Assembly: GCA_964435475.1 (NCBI GenBank)
Contig: CAYSZB010000048.1
Coordinates: forward strand, 1-17,403
DNA length: 17,403 nt
Direction: 5' to 3'
Origin: CAYSZB01 sp964435475
GTDB taxonomy: Bacteria; Chloroflexota; Anaerolineae; Anaerolineales; Anaerolineaceae
The notes under the pieces are model-generated. The model worked only from the letters and a program-made list of their open reading frames with translations, did no database searches and was not told the DNA's origin. A program made the position numbers and the translations under genes. This document shows positions 6,969 to 14,392 of this stretch, piece after piece; the first letter of the stretch is position 1, and every line of letters starts with the position of its first letter.

Positions 6969-7023
6969 GCTACGCTGCGCTTGCGCAGAGTGCAGGTGAC
7001 GACCCTCTGCGAGGGTCTCGCAA
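6969..7023. repeat. 55-bp hairpin repeat, right copy
   Basis: Base-for-base identical to 6814-6868. It could be a true second copy, or the same stretch placed twice by the assembler at the edges of two contigs. Confidence 0.85.
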
Positions 7024-7041
7024 GGACGGAAACTGAATAGA

Positions 7042-7133
7042 TCAAGAAAAAGGGCTGGTCAGGTCCTATCCGCTCCGCTACCAGGATAATAATCCCGCTT
7101 CACTAAGTTTCGGGGATGACAAAGACCAGCCCT
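7042..7133 (-). terminator. Branched terminator-like structure after the symporter gene
   Basis: On the minus strand, AGGGCTGGTC (7133-7124) begins 32 nt after the symporter stop and pairs exactly with GACCAGCCCT (7060-7051), which runs straight into TTTTCTTG. The 63 nt between the arms hold two further hairpins, ATCCC/GGGAT (7092-7096 with 7113-7117) and TATCC/GGATA (7067-7071 with 7084-7088), giving a compact three-way junction. The stem plus T-rich tail fits Rho-independent termination of the tetR-symporter transcript. The large interior is unusual and could be an inserted small palindromic element. Confidence 0.6.
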
Positions 7134-7165
7134 ATCAAGAGGTAGTTGCAGGTTTTGATTACATT

Positions 7166-8713
7166 TTATACCAGGTTGGTCGGATCGGTGGAGCGCCGGG
7201 CAGCCAGTTCTTCACTCATTTCTTTGCGAATGGTGGGGGTGATGGGATAGAAGAATTGATAGGTAGCCCAGGCAATCAACACCAGGAAAGCAGGAACCAA
7301 CCCCGAAACAAGCATGAAGGAATTGAGCATGGTTGGGATGCGCGCCAGGTCTCCGACGTAATTACCCGTGGTGGCGTCGACACTGTAACCGATGGCGACG
7401 AGGATGGACCCGATTAGGACAGTGTTCAAAGCACCCTGGGCCTTGCCTATCACATTGGCGGTCGAATACACCAGTCCACCCATCCGGCGGTGCATTTTAT
7501 ATTCCACATAATCGATAGTTTCCAGGGTAATTAACTGTTGGGGTACATAGATAATGCCCATGATGAAACCCTGCAAAAAGAACAGGACAAAGAAGAGGAT
7601 AGGTGAAATTAATAATACCCCGGTCACATTAAGAATAAAAATCGTGGTAGAAATGATGGCCATTCCCAAAAAGCCGATCTTGACGGTTTTGAGGAAATCG
7701 CCAACCAGCTTGATGACCATGGGGGCGAAAAGCGCGCCAAGGACATTGGTGGCAACCGCCATTACACCGTTGATCCCAGATAAGAGACTGAATTTTTCAG
7801 CATTCACCGCGCCGGTGAGAGGGTCAAAACAGTAGGCATATTTAATAAAGTAAAGCAGTGTTGCAGTGCTGATCGTCCAGGTAAAACCGGAAAATATGGT
7901 AGCCAAAATGTTGACAAACATCGGCCGGTTCATCTTTAACATGCCCCAAATGTCTTTGACGGATATTTTGGTTTTTATCTCTACAGTGTTTTCCTCGATC
8001 CTGCCTTCCTTGACGAGGGTCACACCGATAATGGAGAAAACCGCCATCAGTCCCATTAAGGTGGAAATCACAATGGTAATGGATAGGGCAATATTATCAA
8101 GTTTGCCGTTGACAGCTGTGATAATCGACAGAACGGTAATGAACGGTAATAGGACGAGCACTTCCCAGATGCGGGGGATGTTCGTGAATTTAGCCCTCAA
8201 GGCGACATCGTTCGTGATGGACTGGATAAGCAAAGAACGGGAGGAAAAAGCCCATCCCATTTCCCACATAACATAAAACAGGGTTACCCAGATGCTGACA
8301 AGGACTTTATCCGCCTTTACAAAATAGGGGATGCTGAACAGAGCGATAGTGGAGAAGACCAGCAGGAATATGGACAAGAAGGCAAATTTTTTATATTTTC
8401 CAAAGCGCCCCCATTTGGCATTGTCCATGACCCAGCCTTGAAATGGATCGTCGACGATGTCGATGATGCGGGCAACCAGCAGGACGGTGGTTGCCAGGGT
8501 GGCGGCAAAACCGACCTTACCCACCAGTTGATCAATGCCAGCATAATCGGTCAGGTAGATCATGAAGAAATACATATAGAGGACTGCTCCACCTGCCTGG
8601 GCAAAGGACATGGTGGAAAAGCCAAACAGGGTCTTGAAATTGTAAGGATACGGCTTTCTTACTTTACCTTTTGGGGTGGGGTCTATGACAGGTTCCTGTA
8701 CATTTGCTTCCAT
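7166..8713 (-). CDS. GPH-family sugar/glycoside:cation symporter (MFS)
   Basis: A 515-residue twelve-helix transporter of the glycoside-pentoside-hexuronide (melibiose permease) family, which imports small glycosides with Na+ or H+. The family signature lies in the second helix and loop 2-3: RIIDIVDDPFQGWVMDN (82-98) then KWGRFGKYKKF. It includes two acidic residues (Asp85, Asp89) in the region that binds the coupling cation in MelB. The N-terminus of about 25 residues is polar and proline-rich. The family is usually about 450-500 residues, so this is slightly long. TAGGAGACC precedes the ATG by about 9 nt. It follows tetR by 69 bp on the same strand and diverges from the glycosidase/esterase operon, so it is the obvious uptake route for that pathway's substrate. 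The exact sugar is unknown. Confidence 0.9.
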   Translation of the reverse strand: MEANVQEPVIDPTPKGKVRKPYPYNFKTLFGFSTMSFAQAGGAVLYMYFFMIYLTDYAGIDQLVGKVGFAATLATTVLLVARIIDIVDDPFQGWVMDNAKWGRFGKYKKFAFLSIFLLVFSTIALFSIPYFVKADKVLVSIWVTLFYVMWEMGWAFSSRSLLIQSITNDVALRAKFTNIPRIWEVLVLLPFITVLSIITAVNGKLDNIALSITIVISTLMGLMAVFSIIGVTLVKEGRIEENTVEIKTKISVKDIWGMLKMNRPMFVNILATIFSGFTWTISTATLLYFIKYAYCFDPLTGAVNAEKFSLLSGINGVMAVATNVLGALFAPMVIKLVGDFLKTVKIGFLGMAIISTTIFILNVTGVLLISPILFFVLFFLQGFIMGIIYVPQQLITLETIDYVEYKMHRRMGGLVYSTANVIGKAQGALNTVLIGSILVAIGYSVDATTGNYVGDLARIPTMLNSFMLVSGLVPAFLVLIAWATYQFFYPITPTIRKEMSEELAARRSTDPTNLV

Positions 8714-8737
8714 GGGCTTGGTCTCCTATTTTCTGAT

Positions 8738-8751
8738 CATTAAATTCAATA
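8738..8751 (-). promoter_or_regulatory. Conserved 14-bp motif TATTGAATTTAATG before the symporter gene
   Basis: The minus strand reads TATTGAATTTAATG here, 25-38 bp upstream of the symporter start. The identical 14 bases occur on the plus strand at 9453-9466, across the tetR -10 region. An exact 14-bp match at two control positions of one operon suggests a shared binding site, although the motif is AT-rich. Confidence 0.45.
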
Positions 8752-8782
8752 TCAAAACGTGGTGAAAGATCACTACCTCAAA

Positions 8783-9421
8783 TTAAACGGACAGATGAAT
8801 ATGATCCAAGTACACCTGGATCACATTGCGGAAGATCCTTATCTGCTCATCTACCGGCAGGGACTGCTCAGCAGCCATGAGATCACCCCTATTGGCCATT
8901 AGTTCCAAAAAGCTGGCAATGGTATTGAGGAGAACGATCACCTGGGCGCGATCCTTTTTAAGCTCCGGACGCTTCAGTTCGTTTCTTGAGGGAACAAAGG
9001 AATATACCTGTTCCTTGAACCAGTTGGCCAGTGTTTCATTGGGGTAGTGATCCCCGTAGAGATGATTGAACATGCCCAGGTAACGGTAGGCATCACGTAA
9101 CTCATCGAAATGATCGATTATGGCAAGCATCAAATCGCTTTCAGAAAGGTGTTTAGTGGCAGGCTCCGTCTGTTCTGCTGCCTGTGAGATCTTGTGGAGC
9201 ATCCTGGCTGCGATCTCAAAGGCGATCGGGTCACGATCAGCGAAATAGCGGTAAAGTGAAACGCGGGTGATGCCTGCTTCCGCCGCGATCTCGCTTAATG
9301 TGACATTTTCGAGACCTTTTTCCAGAAATAACTTTTCAGCGGTGTCGAGGATATTAACCCGTCGCTTATTGACCTGGTTTTTACCTGCCTGTCTGTCTGC
9401 TTCCAACTTGGAAATGCTCAT
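8783..9421 (-). CDS. TetR/AcrR-family transcriptional regulator
   Basis: A 212-residue one-component repressor-type regulator. Residues about 20-65 form the TetR N-terminal DNA-binding domain: ILDTAEKLFLEKGLENVTL, then the helix-turn-helix SEIAAEAGITRVSLYRYFADR (43-63). This matches the family consensus, including the Y-x-Y-F end. The rest is an all-helical ligand-binding domain without recognisable signature. AGGA lies about 11 nt upstream of the ATG. It shares an orientation with the symporter gene, and a palindrome overlaps its own promoter, so autorepression together with control of the symporter is likely. The inducer may be the imported glycoside or a product, which is inferred from context only. 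Confidence 0.93.
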   Translation of the reverse strand: MSISKLEADRQAGKNQVNKRRVNILDTAEKLFLEKGLENVTLSEIAAEAGITRVSLYRYFADRDPIAFEIAARMLHKISQAAEQTEPATKHLSESDLMLAIIDHFDELRDAYRYLGMFNHLYGDHYPNETLANWFKEQVYSFVPSRNELKRPELKKDRAQVIVLLNTIASFLELMANRGDLMAAEQSLPVDEQIRIFRNVIQVYLDHIHLSV

Positions 9422-9434
9422 AATTTGAAATTCC

Positions 9435-9466
9435 TGAATTTAATGGTTGATTTATTGAATTTAATG
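9435..9466 (+). promoter_or_regulatory. Two direct copies of TGAATTTAATG, 21 bp apart
   Basis: TGAATTTAATG occurs exactly at 9435-9445 and 9456-9466, a spacing of 21 bp or two helical turns. It occurs again, inverted, at 8738-8748 before the symporter. The right copy overlaps the tetR -10 hexamer and the left lies just before the tetR ribosome-binding site. This is the pattern expected of a cooperative binding site, but no protein is identified. Confidence 0.45.
9442..9452 (-). promoter_or_regulatory. AATCAACCATT element in the tetR leader
   Basis: The minus strand reads AATCAACCATT just downstream of the predicted tetR start site. The same 11 bases occur in the sense direction at 9575-9585 ahead of the divergent operon. 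Confidence 0.4.
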
Positions 9467-9491
9467 TAACACAGTGATACAATAATGTCAA
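9463..9491 (-). promoter_or_regulatory. Sigma-70-type promoter of tetR-symporter operon
   Basis: On the minus strand a consensus -35 TTGACA (9491-9486) is followed after exactly 17 bp by TACATT (9468-9463), a four-of-six match to TATAAT. A start near 9456 would give a leader of about 35 nt before tetR. A second TTGACA at 9499-9494 has no matching -10. Confidence 0.65.
9465..9481. promoter_or_regulatory. Probable TetR operator palindrome
   Basis: TGTAACACAGTGATACA is a 17-bp palindrome around a central A, with only two imperfect pairs: TGTA-CAC on one side mirrors GTG-TACA on the other. It lies in the spacer and over the start of the -10 of the tetR promoter, the classical position for a repressor. 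It is the best operator candidate for the TetR encoded next to it. No second copy was seen before the divergent operon. Confidence 0.6.
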
Positions 9492-9574
9492 GATTGTCAA
9501 ATCGCTATTAAGGCGATCAAGCAATCCGGGTTAGAATCCATTCACTGCAAGTAATTGGAAAATGACCCAGAAAT

Positions 9575-9585
9575 AATCAACCATT
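9575..9585 (+). promoter_or_regulatory. AATCAACCATT element before the hydrolase operon
   Basis: This is the sense-oriented copy of the element at 9442-9452, 66 bp before the first operon gene and directly followed by GGGTATATAAAGC. That A/T run could contain a -10 box, but no -35 was found at proper distance. The rest of 9482-9650 holds a small hairpin ATCGC/GCGAT (9501-9517) and no gene. Confidence 0.4.
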
Positions 9586-9650
9586 GGGTATATAAAGCAT
9601 AAGTCTATTGCCAATATGCGAATTATTTCAAATAAAGGAGAAAATATAAA

Positions 9651-10679
9651 ATGAAAATGGAAAAATTGATCCTGAACCAGGAAAGAAATGTCAGCCTGGT
9701 CACAATGATACAGGAGGTGGGAGGGGAATTTGGCAGTGTGGTTAAAAGGCCGGCCATCCTCGTTCTGCCAGGTGGGGGGTATGCCATGTGCTCAGACCGC
9801 GAAGCCGAGCCGGTAGCCCTGGCTTATGCCAAAGCAGGTTACCAGGCATTTATCCTGCGCTACTCGGTGGGAGAGCATAAAGCCTGGCCCAACCCACTGG
9901 GTGATTATGAACAAGCCATGGCATTGATCCGCAGCAAGGCTGAGGAATGGCATATTTATGAGGACAAGATCGCCGTGATCGGCTTTTCGGCAGGCGGACA
10001 CCTGGCGGCATGTGCGGCAACGATCAGTAAGAACCGTCCCAATGCTGCCATCCTGGGATATGCCGCAGTAGAAAAGAAAATTCTGGATATGCTGCACCCG
10101 GAACTGCCCATCCCCGGAGAACATGTCGACGCCAAGACCTGCGCCTGCTTCCTGTTCGCCGCCAGGGATGACAGAGCCGTAGCGATCGAAAATACAGTCA
10201 ATTTTGAGCTAGCCTTGATCAAGGAAAATATTTCGTTTGAGTCGCATGTCTATGCGTTTGGTGGTCATGGATTTTCGACAGGGGAAGACAGCCTGGGCAT
10301 TACCAAAATGTGCAGCCGACTGCCACACTGGGTGCAGGACAGCATTGAGTGGTTGGGTGATATATTCGGTAAATTCGGGGATAAAGCCATGACGCACCCT
10401 GCCTGCCCCGGCAAAGTGGGATTCGACCGGGAACCCAAATTGTCGGTTTACTGCACGGTCGGCCACTTAAAAAAGCAAAGCCCCGAAACCCAGGCCATGC
10501 TGGCACCGGTTTTTGTGCAACTGGATGCGGTGATCGCAAGCTACAAGGAAAAAGGAATGGACATCAGCGGGTATGTACAAAATGAGCGATTACAGGATTT
10601 GCTGCAGATCATCAAAGTGCCACAGGAGCAAATTAACCAACTGGATTCCGGGTTGACACAGATTGCGAACATTTTCTAG
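9651..10679 (+). CDS. Alpha/beta-hydrolase, xylan-esterase/BD-FAE-like, cytoplasmic
   Basis: A 342-residue predicted carboxylic ester hydrolase, first gene of the operon. Residues about 30-235 are an alpha/beta-hydrolase fold. The oxyanion loop PGGGY is at 40-44, the nucleophile elbow GFSAGG at 111-116 (Ser113), the acid in ARDDRAV (Asp173 or 174), and the catalytic His206 in GGHGF. The layout resembles acetyl-xylan and feruloyl-type esterases that deacylate plant glycans or glycosides. After residue 245 there is an extra segment of about 95 residues with predicted helices that is not part of the fold and that I do not recognise. No signal peptide. AAGGAG lies 10 nt before the ATG. The next gene follows after 12 bp. 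The acyl group removed is unknown. Confidence 0.85.
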   Translation: MKMEKLILNQERNVSLVTMIQEVGGEFGSVVKRPAILVLPGGGYAMCSDREAEPVALAYAKAGYQAFILRYSVGEHKAWPNPLGDYEQAMALIRSKAEEWHIYEDKIAVIGFSAGGHLAACAATISKNRPNAAILGYAAVEKKILDMLHPELPIPGEHVDAKTCACFLFAARDDRAVAIENTVNFELALIKENISFESHVYAFGGHGFSTGEDSLGITKMCSRLPHWVQDSIEWLGDIFGKFGDKAMTHPACPGKVGFDREPKLSVYCTVGHLKKQSPETQAMLAPVFVQLDAVIASYKEKGMDISGYVQNERLQDLLQIIKVPQEQINQLDSGLTQIANIF

Positions 10680-10691
10680 GAGAGGTCTGAG

Positions 10692-13430
10692 ATGCTCCAG
10701 GTGTACGATTTGCAGGTCGAGTACCTGACCAACCCATTAGGCGTTGATGCTACGCACCCACGCTTTTCCTGGAAGCTGAAGAGCGACCGCCAGGCAGTCA
10801 GGCAGACCAGCTGGCGCATCCAGGCGTATTCAGGAGACAGGCTCATCTGGGACAGCGGGACAGTGCCCGACAGTGAGAGCCAACGCATCCGCTACGAGGG
10901 AACTGCGCTGGAGAGCAGGCAGCAGGTCAACTGGAAGGTCACAGTTAGCGCTGTGGATGGGGATGGCGTGGTCGAGGTGGCTGAAAGTGCGCAGGAACAT
11001 TTCGAAATGGGTCTGTTGAGGCAGGATGATTGGGTGGCAAAATGGATCGAAGCGGAAGGTGACATTGATAAGGATGCACATAAATCTGCGCCATACCTGC
11101 GCAGGGAGTTCTTCGTCAGACCAGGTCTAAAACAAGCCCGCATCTACCAGAGCGCACATGGGCTTTATGAGTTCTGGATCAACGGGCAAGCGGGTACAGA
11201 GGACAAATTCAAACCTGGGCTGACCAGTTACTACAAGCGGATCCAATACCAGGTTCATGACATCACGCAGCTTTTAGTCGAAGGCGTCAATGCCTGGTCG
11301 GTGATGCTGGGCGATGGCTGGTGGCGCGGCAACCCCTTGATCAACAATTTTGGCTACAAACTGCACTTCCTTGGCCAGATCGAGCTCCTCTATGAAGATG
11401 GCAGCAGAGAGACCGTTGCCACAGGTAAGCAGTTCAAACACGCGACAGGGGGATTGCTGGCATCGGACATGAAGATGGGTGAAATTTTTGACTGTCAAAA
11501 AGAGCCACAAGGCTGGAAACTGGCAGGCTTTAATGACAGCCAGTGGGCATATGTGCACCTGACCGAGGAACATGCAGACGCACAATTGATCGCCAGCCGC
11601 AGCATGCCAGCCCGCGAGAATGAGCGCTTTGAGGCAAAGCCATTCCGCGATGCGGATGGGAACCTGGTCTTGGACTTCGGGCAGAACATTGCCGGATACG
11701 TGCACATGAAATTGCGCGGATGCCAGTCCGGACAGGTTGTCCACCTGTTGCACGGTGAGGACATCAAGGAAGGTCGGTTTTCGATCGAGAACATCCACCC
11801 GGCTGTCACGCCTCCAATTCCCTTCCAGGAGGTGATTTATACCTGCTGCGGAAAGGCACTGGAGGAATTTTGCCCCCAGTTTGCGATATTCGGCTTCCGC
11901 TATGTCCTTTTGGAAGGCTATGCTGGTGAGATACTACCCGGCGACTTCACAGCAGTGGCTGTCTATTCTGCAATGGACGAAACCGGCTTCTTCACCTGCT
12001 CCAATCCACTGATAAACCAGCTGGTTCGCAACAGCATGTGGAGCATGAAAGGCAATTTCCTGGATGTGGCAACAGACTGCCCGACCAGGGAGCGCAACGC
12101 GTGGACGGGAGACTGCCAGGTCTTCGTGCGCACAGCCACTGATTTCATGAATGTCTATCCATTCTTTGAGAAGAGTTTACAGGACATGGCTCTGGAACAG
12201 TATCCCAGTGGAAAAATCGGACTGACCTTCCCTTCCACCAGCAGCTATCACAACCCGGAAGAGCTCGAAAGGCAGAAAGCAGCCAACCCCATGTGGGCAC
12301 TGGCGGGACCAATCGGGAACGGGAATTTTGCCGAGGACAGCGTAGGCTGGGGGGATGCGGCGGTATGGATCCCGTATATGCTCTACCTTTGTTATGGTGA
12401 TGAGCAGATCCTGCTTAACCAATATGACACCGCCAGGAAATGGGTGGATCACATGCTGCGGTGTGCCAAAGAGCATAACCCGGTGTATGAAGAGGAACCT
12501 CAGTACCATACTTATGAAGACGGCGAGCTGGATGCGGACTACATTTACGACACACGCTTCCATTTTGGAGAATGGCTGGAGCCCATCACGGATAACCCGG
12601 TCACTGGTGCCGAAACCCTGGCTGATGCTTTCGCCAGAGCCCTGAAATACGGCAAACCAAAGGTAGCCACGGCTTACATTTGCCGATCTGCGGAAAACCT
12701 GGCCCATATGGCGCAGATCCTGGGGTATGCAGAAGACCATGCCAAATATTCCAAAATCGTTCACAAGATCCACAGGGTTTATGACAAGTACCTGATCGCA
12801 GAGGACGGCAGCATCGAAGTGGGGCACCAGGCGGCTTATGTGCGGGCACTGGCAATGAACCTGTGCAGCGGGGAGAAGCGCCCCAAGGTGGTTGCGCAGC
12901 TGGTGCGGGAGATCGAGAATTATCAATACAGGTTGAATACGGGCTTTTTATCGACACCCTTCCTGCTGCATGTCCTGGTGGACGAAGGATACCTGGAGAT
13001 CGCCTTCCGTATCCTTGAGCAGACGGAATGCCCGAGCTGGCTGCACCCGGTGCTGCTGGGGAGCACAACGATCCTGGAAGGCTGGGATGGGATGGACCGG
13101 CATGCCGGCTCATTCAACCATTACAGCTATGGGGCAGTGTGCGACTTCCTGTTCAGCCGGGTGGCGGGAATCCAGCCATTGTTTGACAAACCGGGCTATC
13201 GGGAGTTCATTCTAAAGCCGGTTGTCGGCGGCAGTTTGAGATACGCTGAAGCCAGGTATGAAAGCATTTATGGGACGATCATTTCCCGCTGGGAGAAGAC
13301 AGAGACAGGCTTGAGATATTCCTGTACCATCCCAGTCAATACAACTGCCGCGCTTACCCTGCCTGATGGGGAAAGCCACCAGCTGGGCAGTGGAGAATAT
13401 ATTTTCGATCTAAGGAGGAACAAAGCATGA
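10692..13430 (+). CDS. Alpha-L-rhamnosidase, glycoside hydrolase family 78
   Basis: A 912-residue inverting GH78 enzyme that removes terminal alpha-L-rhamnose. Domains in order: an Ig-like N-terminal domain starting LQVEYLTNPLGVDATHPRFSW (about 1-110), a carbohydrate-binding beta domain (about 130-290, KPGLTSYYKRIQYQVHDIT), a beta-sandwich (about 310-420, LDFGQNIAGYV), an (alpha/alpha)6 barrel (about 430-800) and a C-terminal beta domain. The catalytic segment DCPTRERNAWTGD puts Asp462, Glu467 and Asp474 at the spacing of Asp567, Glu572 and Asp579 of Bacillus RhaB. Glu796 in TTILEGWDG corresponds to its Glu841. No signal peptide, so it acts inside the cell. AGGAGAGG precedes the start. Its stop overlaps the next start by ATGA. 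Only the substrate beyond terminal rhamnose is unknown. Confidence 0.95.
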   Translation: MLQVYDLQVEYLTNPLGVDATHPRFSWKLKSDRQAVRQTSWRIQAYSGDRLIWDSGTVPDSESQRIRYEGTALESRQQVNWKVTVSAVDGDGVVEVAESAQEHFEMGLLRQDDWVAKWIEAEGDIDKDAHKSAPYLRREFFVRPGLKQARIYQSAHGLYEFWINGQAGTEDKFKPGLTSYYKRIQYQVHDITQLLVEGVNAWSVMLGDGWWRGNPLINNFGYKLHFLGQIELLYEDGSRETVATGKQFKHATGGLLASDMKMGEIFDCQKEPQGWKLAGFNDSQWAYVHLTEEHADAQLIASRSMPARENERFEAKPFRDADGNLVLDFGQNIAGYVHMKLRGCQSGQVVHLLHGEDIKEGRFSIENIHPAVTPPIPFQEVIYTCCGKALEEFCPQFAIFGFRYVLLEGYAGEILPGDFTAVAVYSAMDETGFFTCSNPLINQLVRNSMWSMKGNFLDVATDCPTRERNAWTGDCQVFVRTATDFMNVYPFFEKSLQDMALEQYPSGKIGLTFPSTSSYHNPEELERQKAANPMWALAGPIGNGNFAEDSVGWGDAAVWIPYMLYLCYGDEQILLNQYDTARKWVDHMLRCAKEHNPVYEEEPQYHTYEDGELDADYIYDTRFHFGEWLEPITDNPVTGAETLADAFARALKYGKPKVATAYICRSAENLAHMAQILGYAEDHAKYSKIVHKIHRVYDKYLIAEDGSIEVGHQAAYVRALAMNLCSGEKRPKVVAQLVREIENYQYRLNTGFLSTPFLLHVLVDEGYLEIAFRILEQTECPSWLHPVLLGSTTILEGWDGMDRHAGSFNHYSYGAVCDFLFSRVAGIQPLFDKPGYREFILKPVVGGSLRYAEARYESIYGTIISRWEKTETGLRYSCTIPVNTTAALTLPDGESHQLGSGEYIFDLRRNKA

Positions 13431-14305
13431 AAACCCAAGAGGAGCTTAAGGCACAAAAACTCCAATTCCTGGAAACAAAAAAGATGTTCGCTGCCATGCC
13501 TTCGGCAGGCAGACGTTTGGAGATCCCAAGGCCGGGAAAGAAAAGTATTGAGGCGATCTGGTATGAGTCTATAACAACCGACCATGCCCTTCCTGTTTAT
13601 ATATATAACCACGGCGGCGCATGGGTGGCTGGCGACCCTATCATGGATGATAAATATTGTGCCAGTATGGCACAGCGTATCCCCGCAGTGGTCATCAACC
13701 TCAACTACAAGAAATTGTTCGAGGAACCCTTCCCCTATCCACAGGAAGAAAATGTCGACACAGTCAAGTGGCTTAAGGACAACACAAAAGAATTAAATGT
13801 AGATCCCGACAAGATTGCTCTCGGCGGGGGAAGCGCCGGCGGGCACATCGCGGCAGGCGCAGCCATTCTTTTAGCCGCAGAAGACATCAAAATTTCAGGA
13901 CAGATCCTGGAATTTCCATTTACCGATTTTACATTCCAAAGAGAAGGGATGTCTGAAGAGATTATTGGCCTGTTGAATCAAATGCACGATGAATTCTTTC
14001 CTGACCTGCCGATCACTGACAAGGTGGCATCGCCCTGCCAGGCAAGCAATGAAGAGTTGAAAAATGTCGCACCTGCCGTCATCATCATAGGGACGAAAGA
14101 CCCCCTGTATACCCAGGGGATGAATTATGCAAAAAGGCTGGAAGATGCAGGGGTCCAAGTGCTGGTGAAAGCATATCCCGGGGCAGGACATGGATTTATG
14201 CTGGATGGCATGGTCGAAGGGAGTAAAGAAGCGCTGGAACAGAAAGCCATGGCTGCTGATTGTGTCGAATTCAAGGTGCATGTGCTGAGGGAGATGTTCC
14301 AGTAA
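13427..14305 (+). CDS. Alpha/beta-hydrolase of the hormone-sensitive-lipase type (family IV)
   Basis: A 292-residue intracellular esterase. It has the oxyanion motif NHGGAW (61-66), the nucleophile elbow GGGSAGGH with Ser136, Asp225 in IGTKDPLY, and His255 in GAGHGF, so the triad is complete. The HGG motif plus the G-x-S-A-G-G elbow mark the HSL/family IV esterases. The usual DYRLAPE segment is replaced by NLNYKKLFEEPFPYP, a divergence shared with some short bacterial members. No signal peptide. AAGGAGG lies about 8 nt before the ATG, inside the rhamnosidase gene, and the ATGA overlap suggests coupled translation in fixed ratio with the rhamnosidase. A role in removing acyl decorations from the glycoside is inferred from context. 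Confidence 0.87.
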   Translation: MKTQEELKAQKLQFLETKKMFAAMPSAGRRLEIPRPGKKSIEAIWYESITTDHALPVYIYNHGGAWVAGDPIMDDKYCASMAQRIPAVVINLNYKKLFEEPFPYPQEENVDTVKWLKDNTKELNVDPDKIALGGGSAGGHIAAGAAILLAAEDIKISGQILEFPFTDFTFQREGMSEEIIGLLNQMHDEFFPDLPITDKVASPCQASNEELKNVAPAVIIIGTKDPLYTQGMNYAKRLEDAGVQVLVKAYPGAGHGFMLDGMVEGSKEALEQKAMAADCVEFKVHVLREMFQ

Positions 14306-14392
14306 AATCAATCGCTGAAAAAATGGATGGATTTTTCCTTACTGCATTAATCGTAGCGATATCAACACTAATAAATGAGGAGTGATTTCTAA

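Noticed and set aside
6789..7040. Open frames on both strands across the second gap
   Set aside because: They consist of the 55-bp repeat and unknown bases translated as X; the frame through the N run is meaningless and no ribosome-binding site supports them.
11274..11798. 174-codon antisense frame within the rhamnosidase gene
   Set aside because: Opposite a conserved coding region, no family signature and no ribosome-binding site.
12177..12926. 249-codon antisense frame within the rhamnosidase gene
   Set aside because: It lies wholly opposite a conserved GH78 catalytic domain, has no recognisable motif, and looks like a by-product of GC-rich codon usage.
14306..14392. Terminator between the second esterase and GH3 genes
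   Set aside because: Only weak AT-rich symmetry and a 6-bp ATCGCT/AGCGAT pair are present, with no GC-rich stem followed by T-run, so the operon probably continues.
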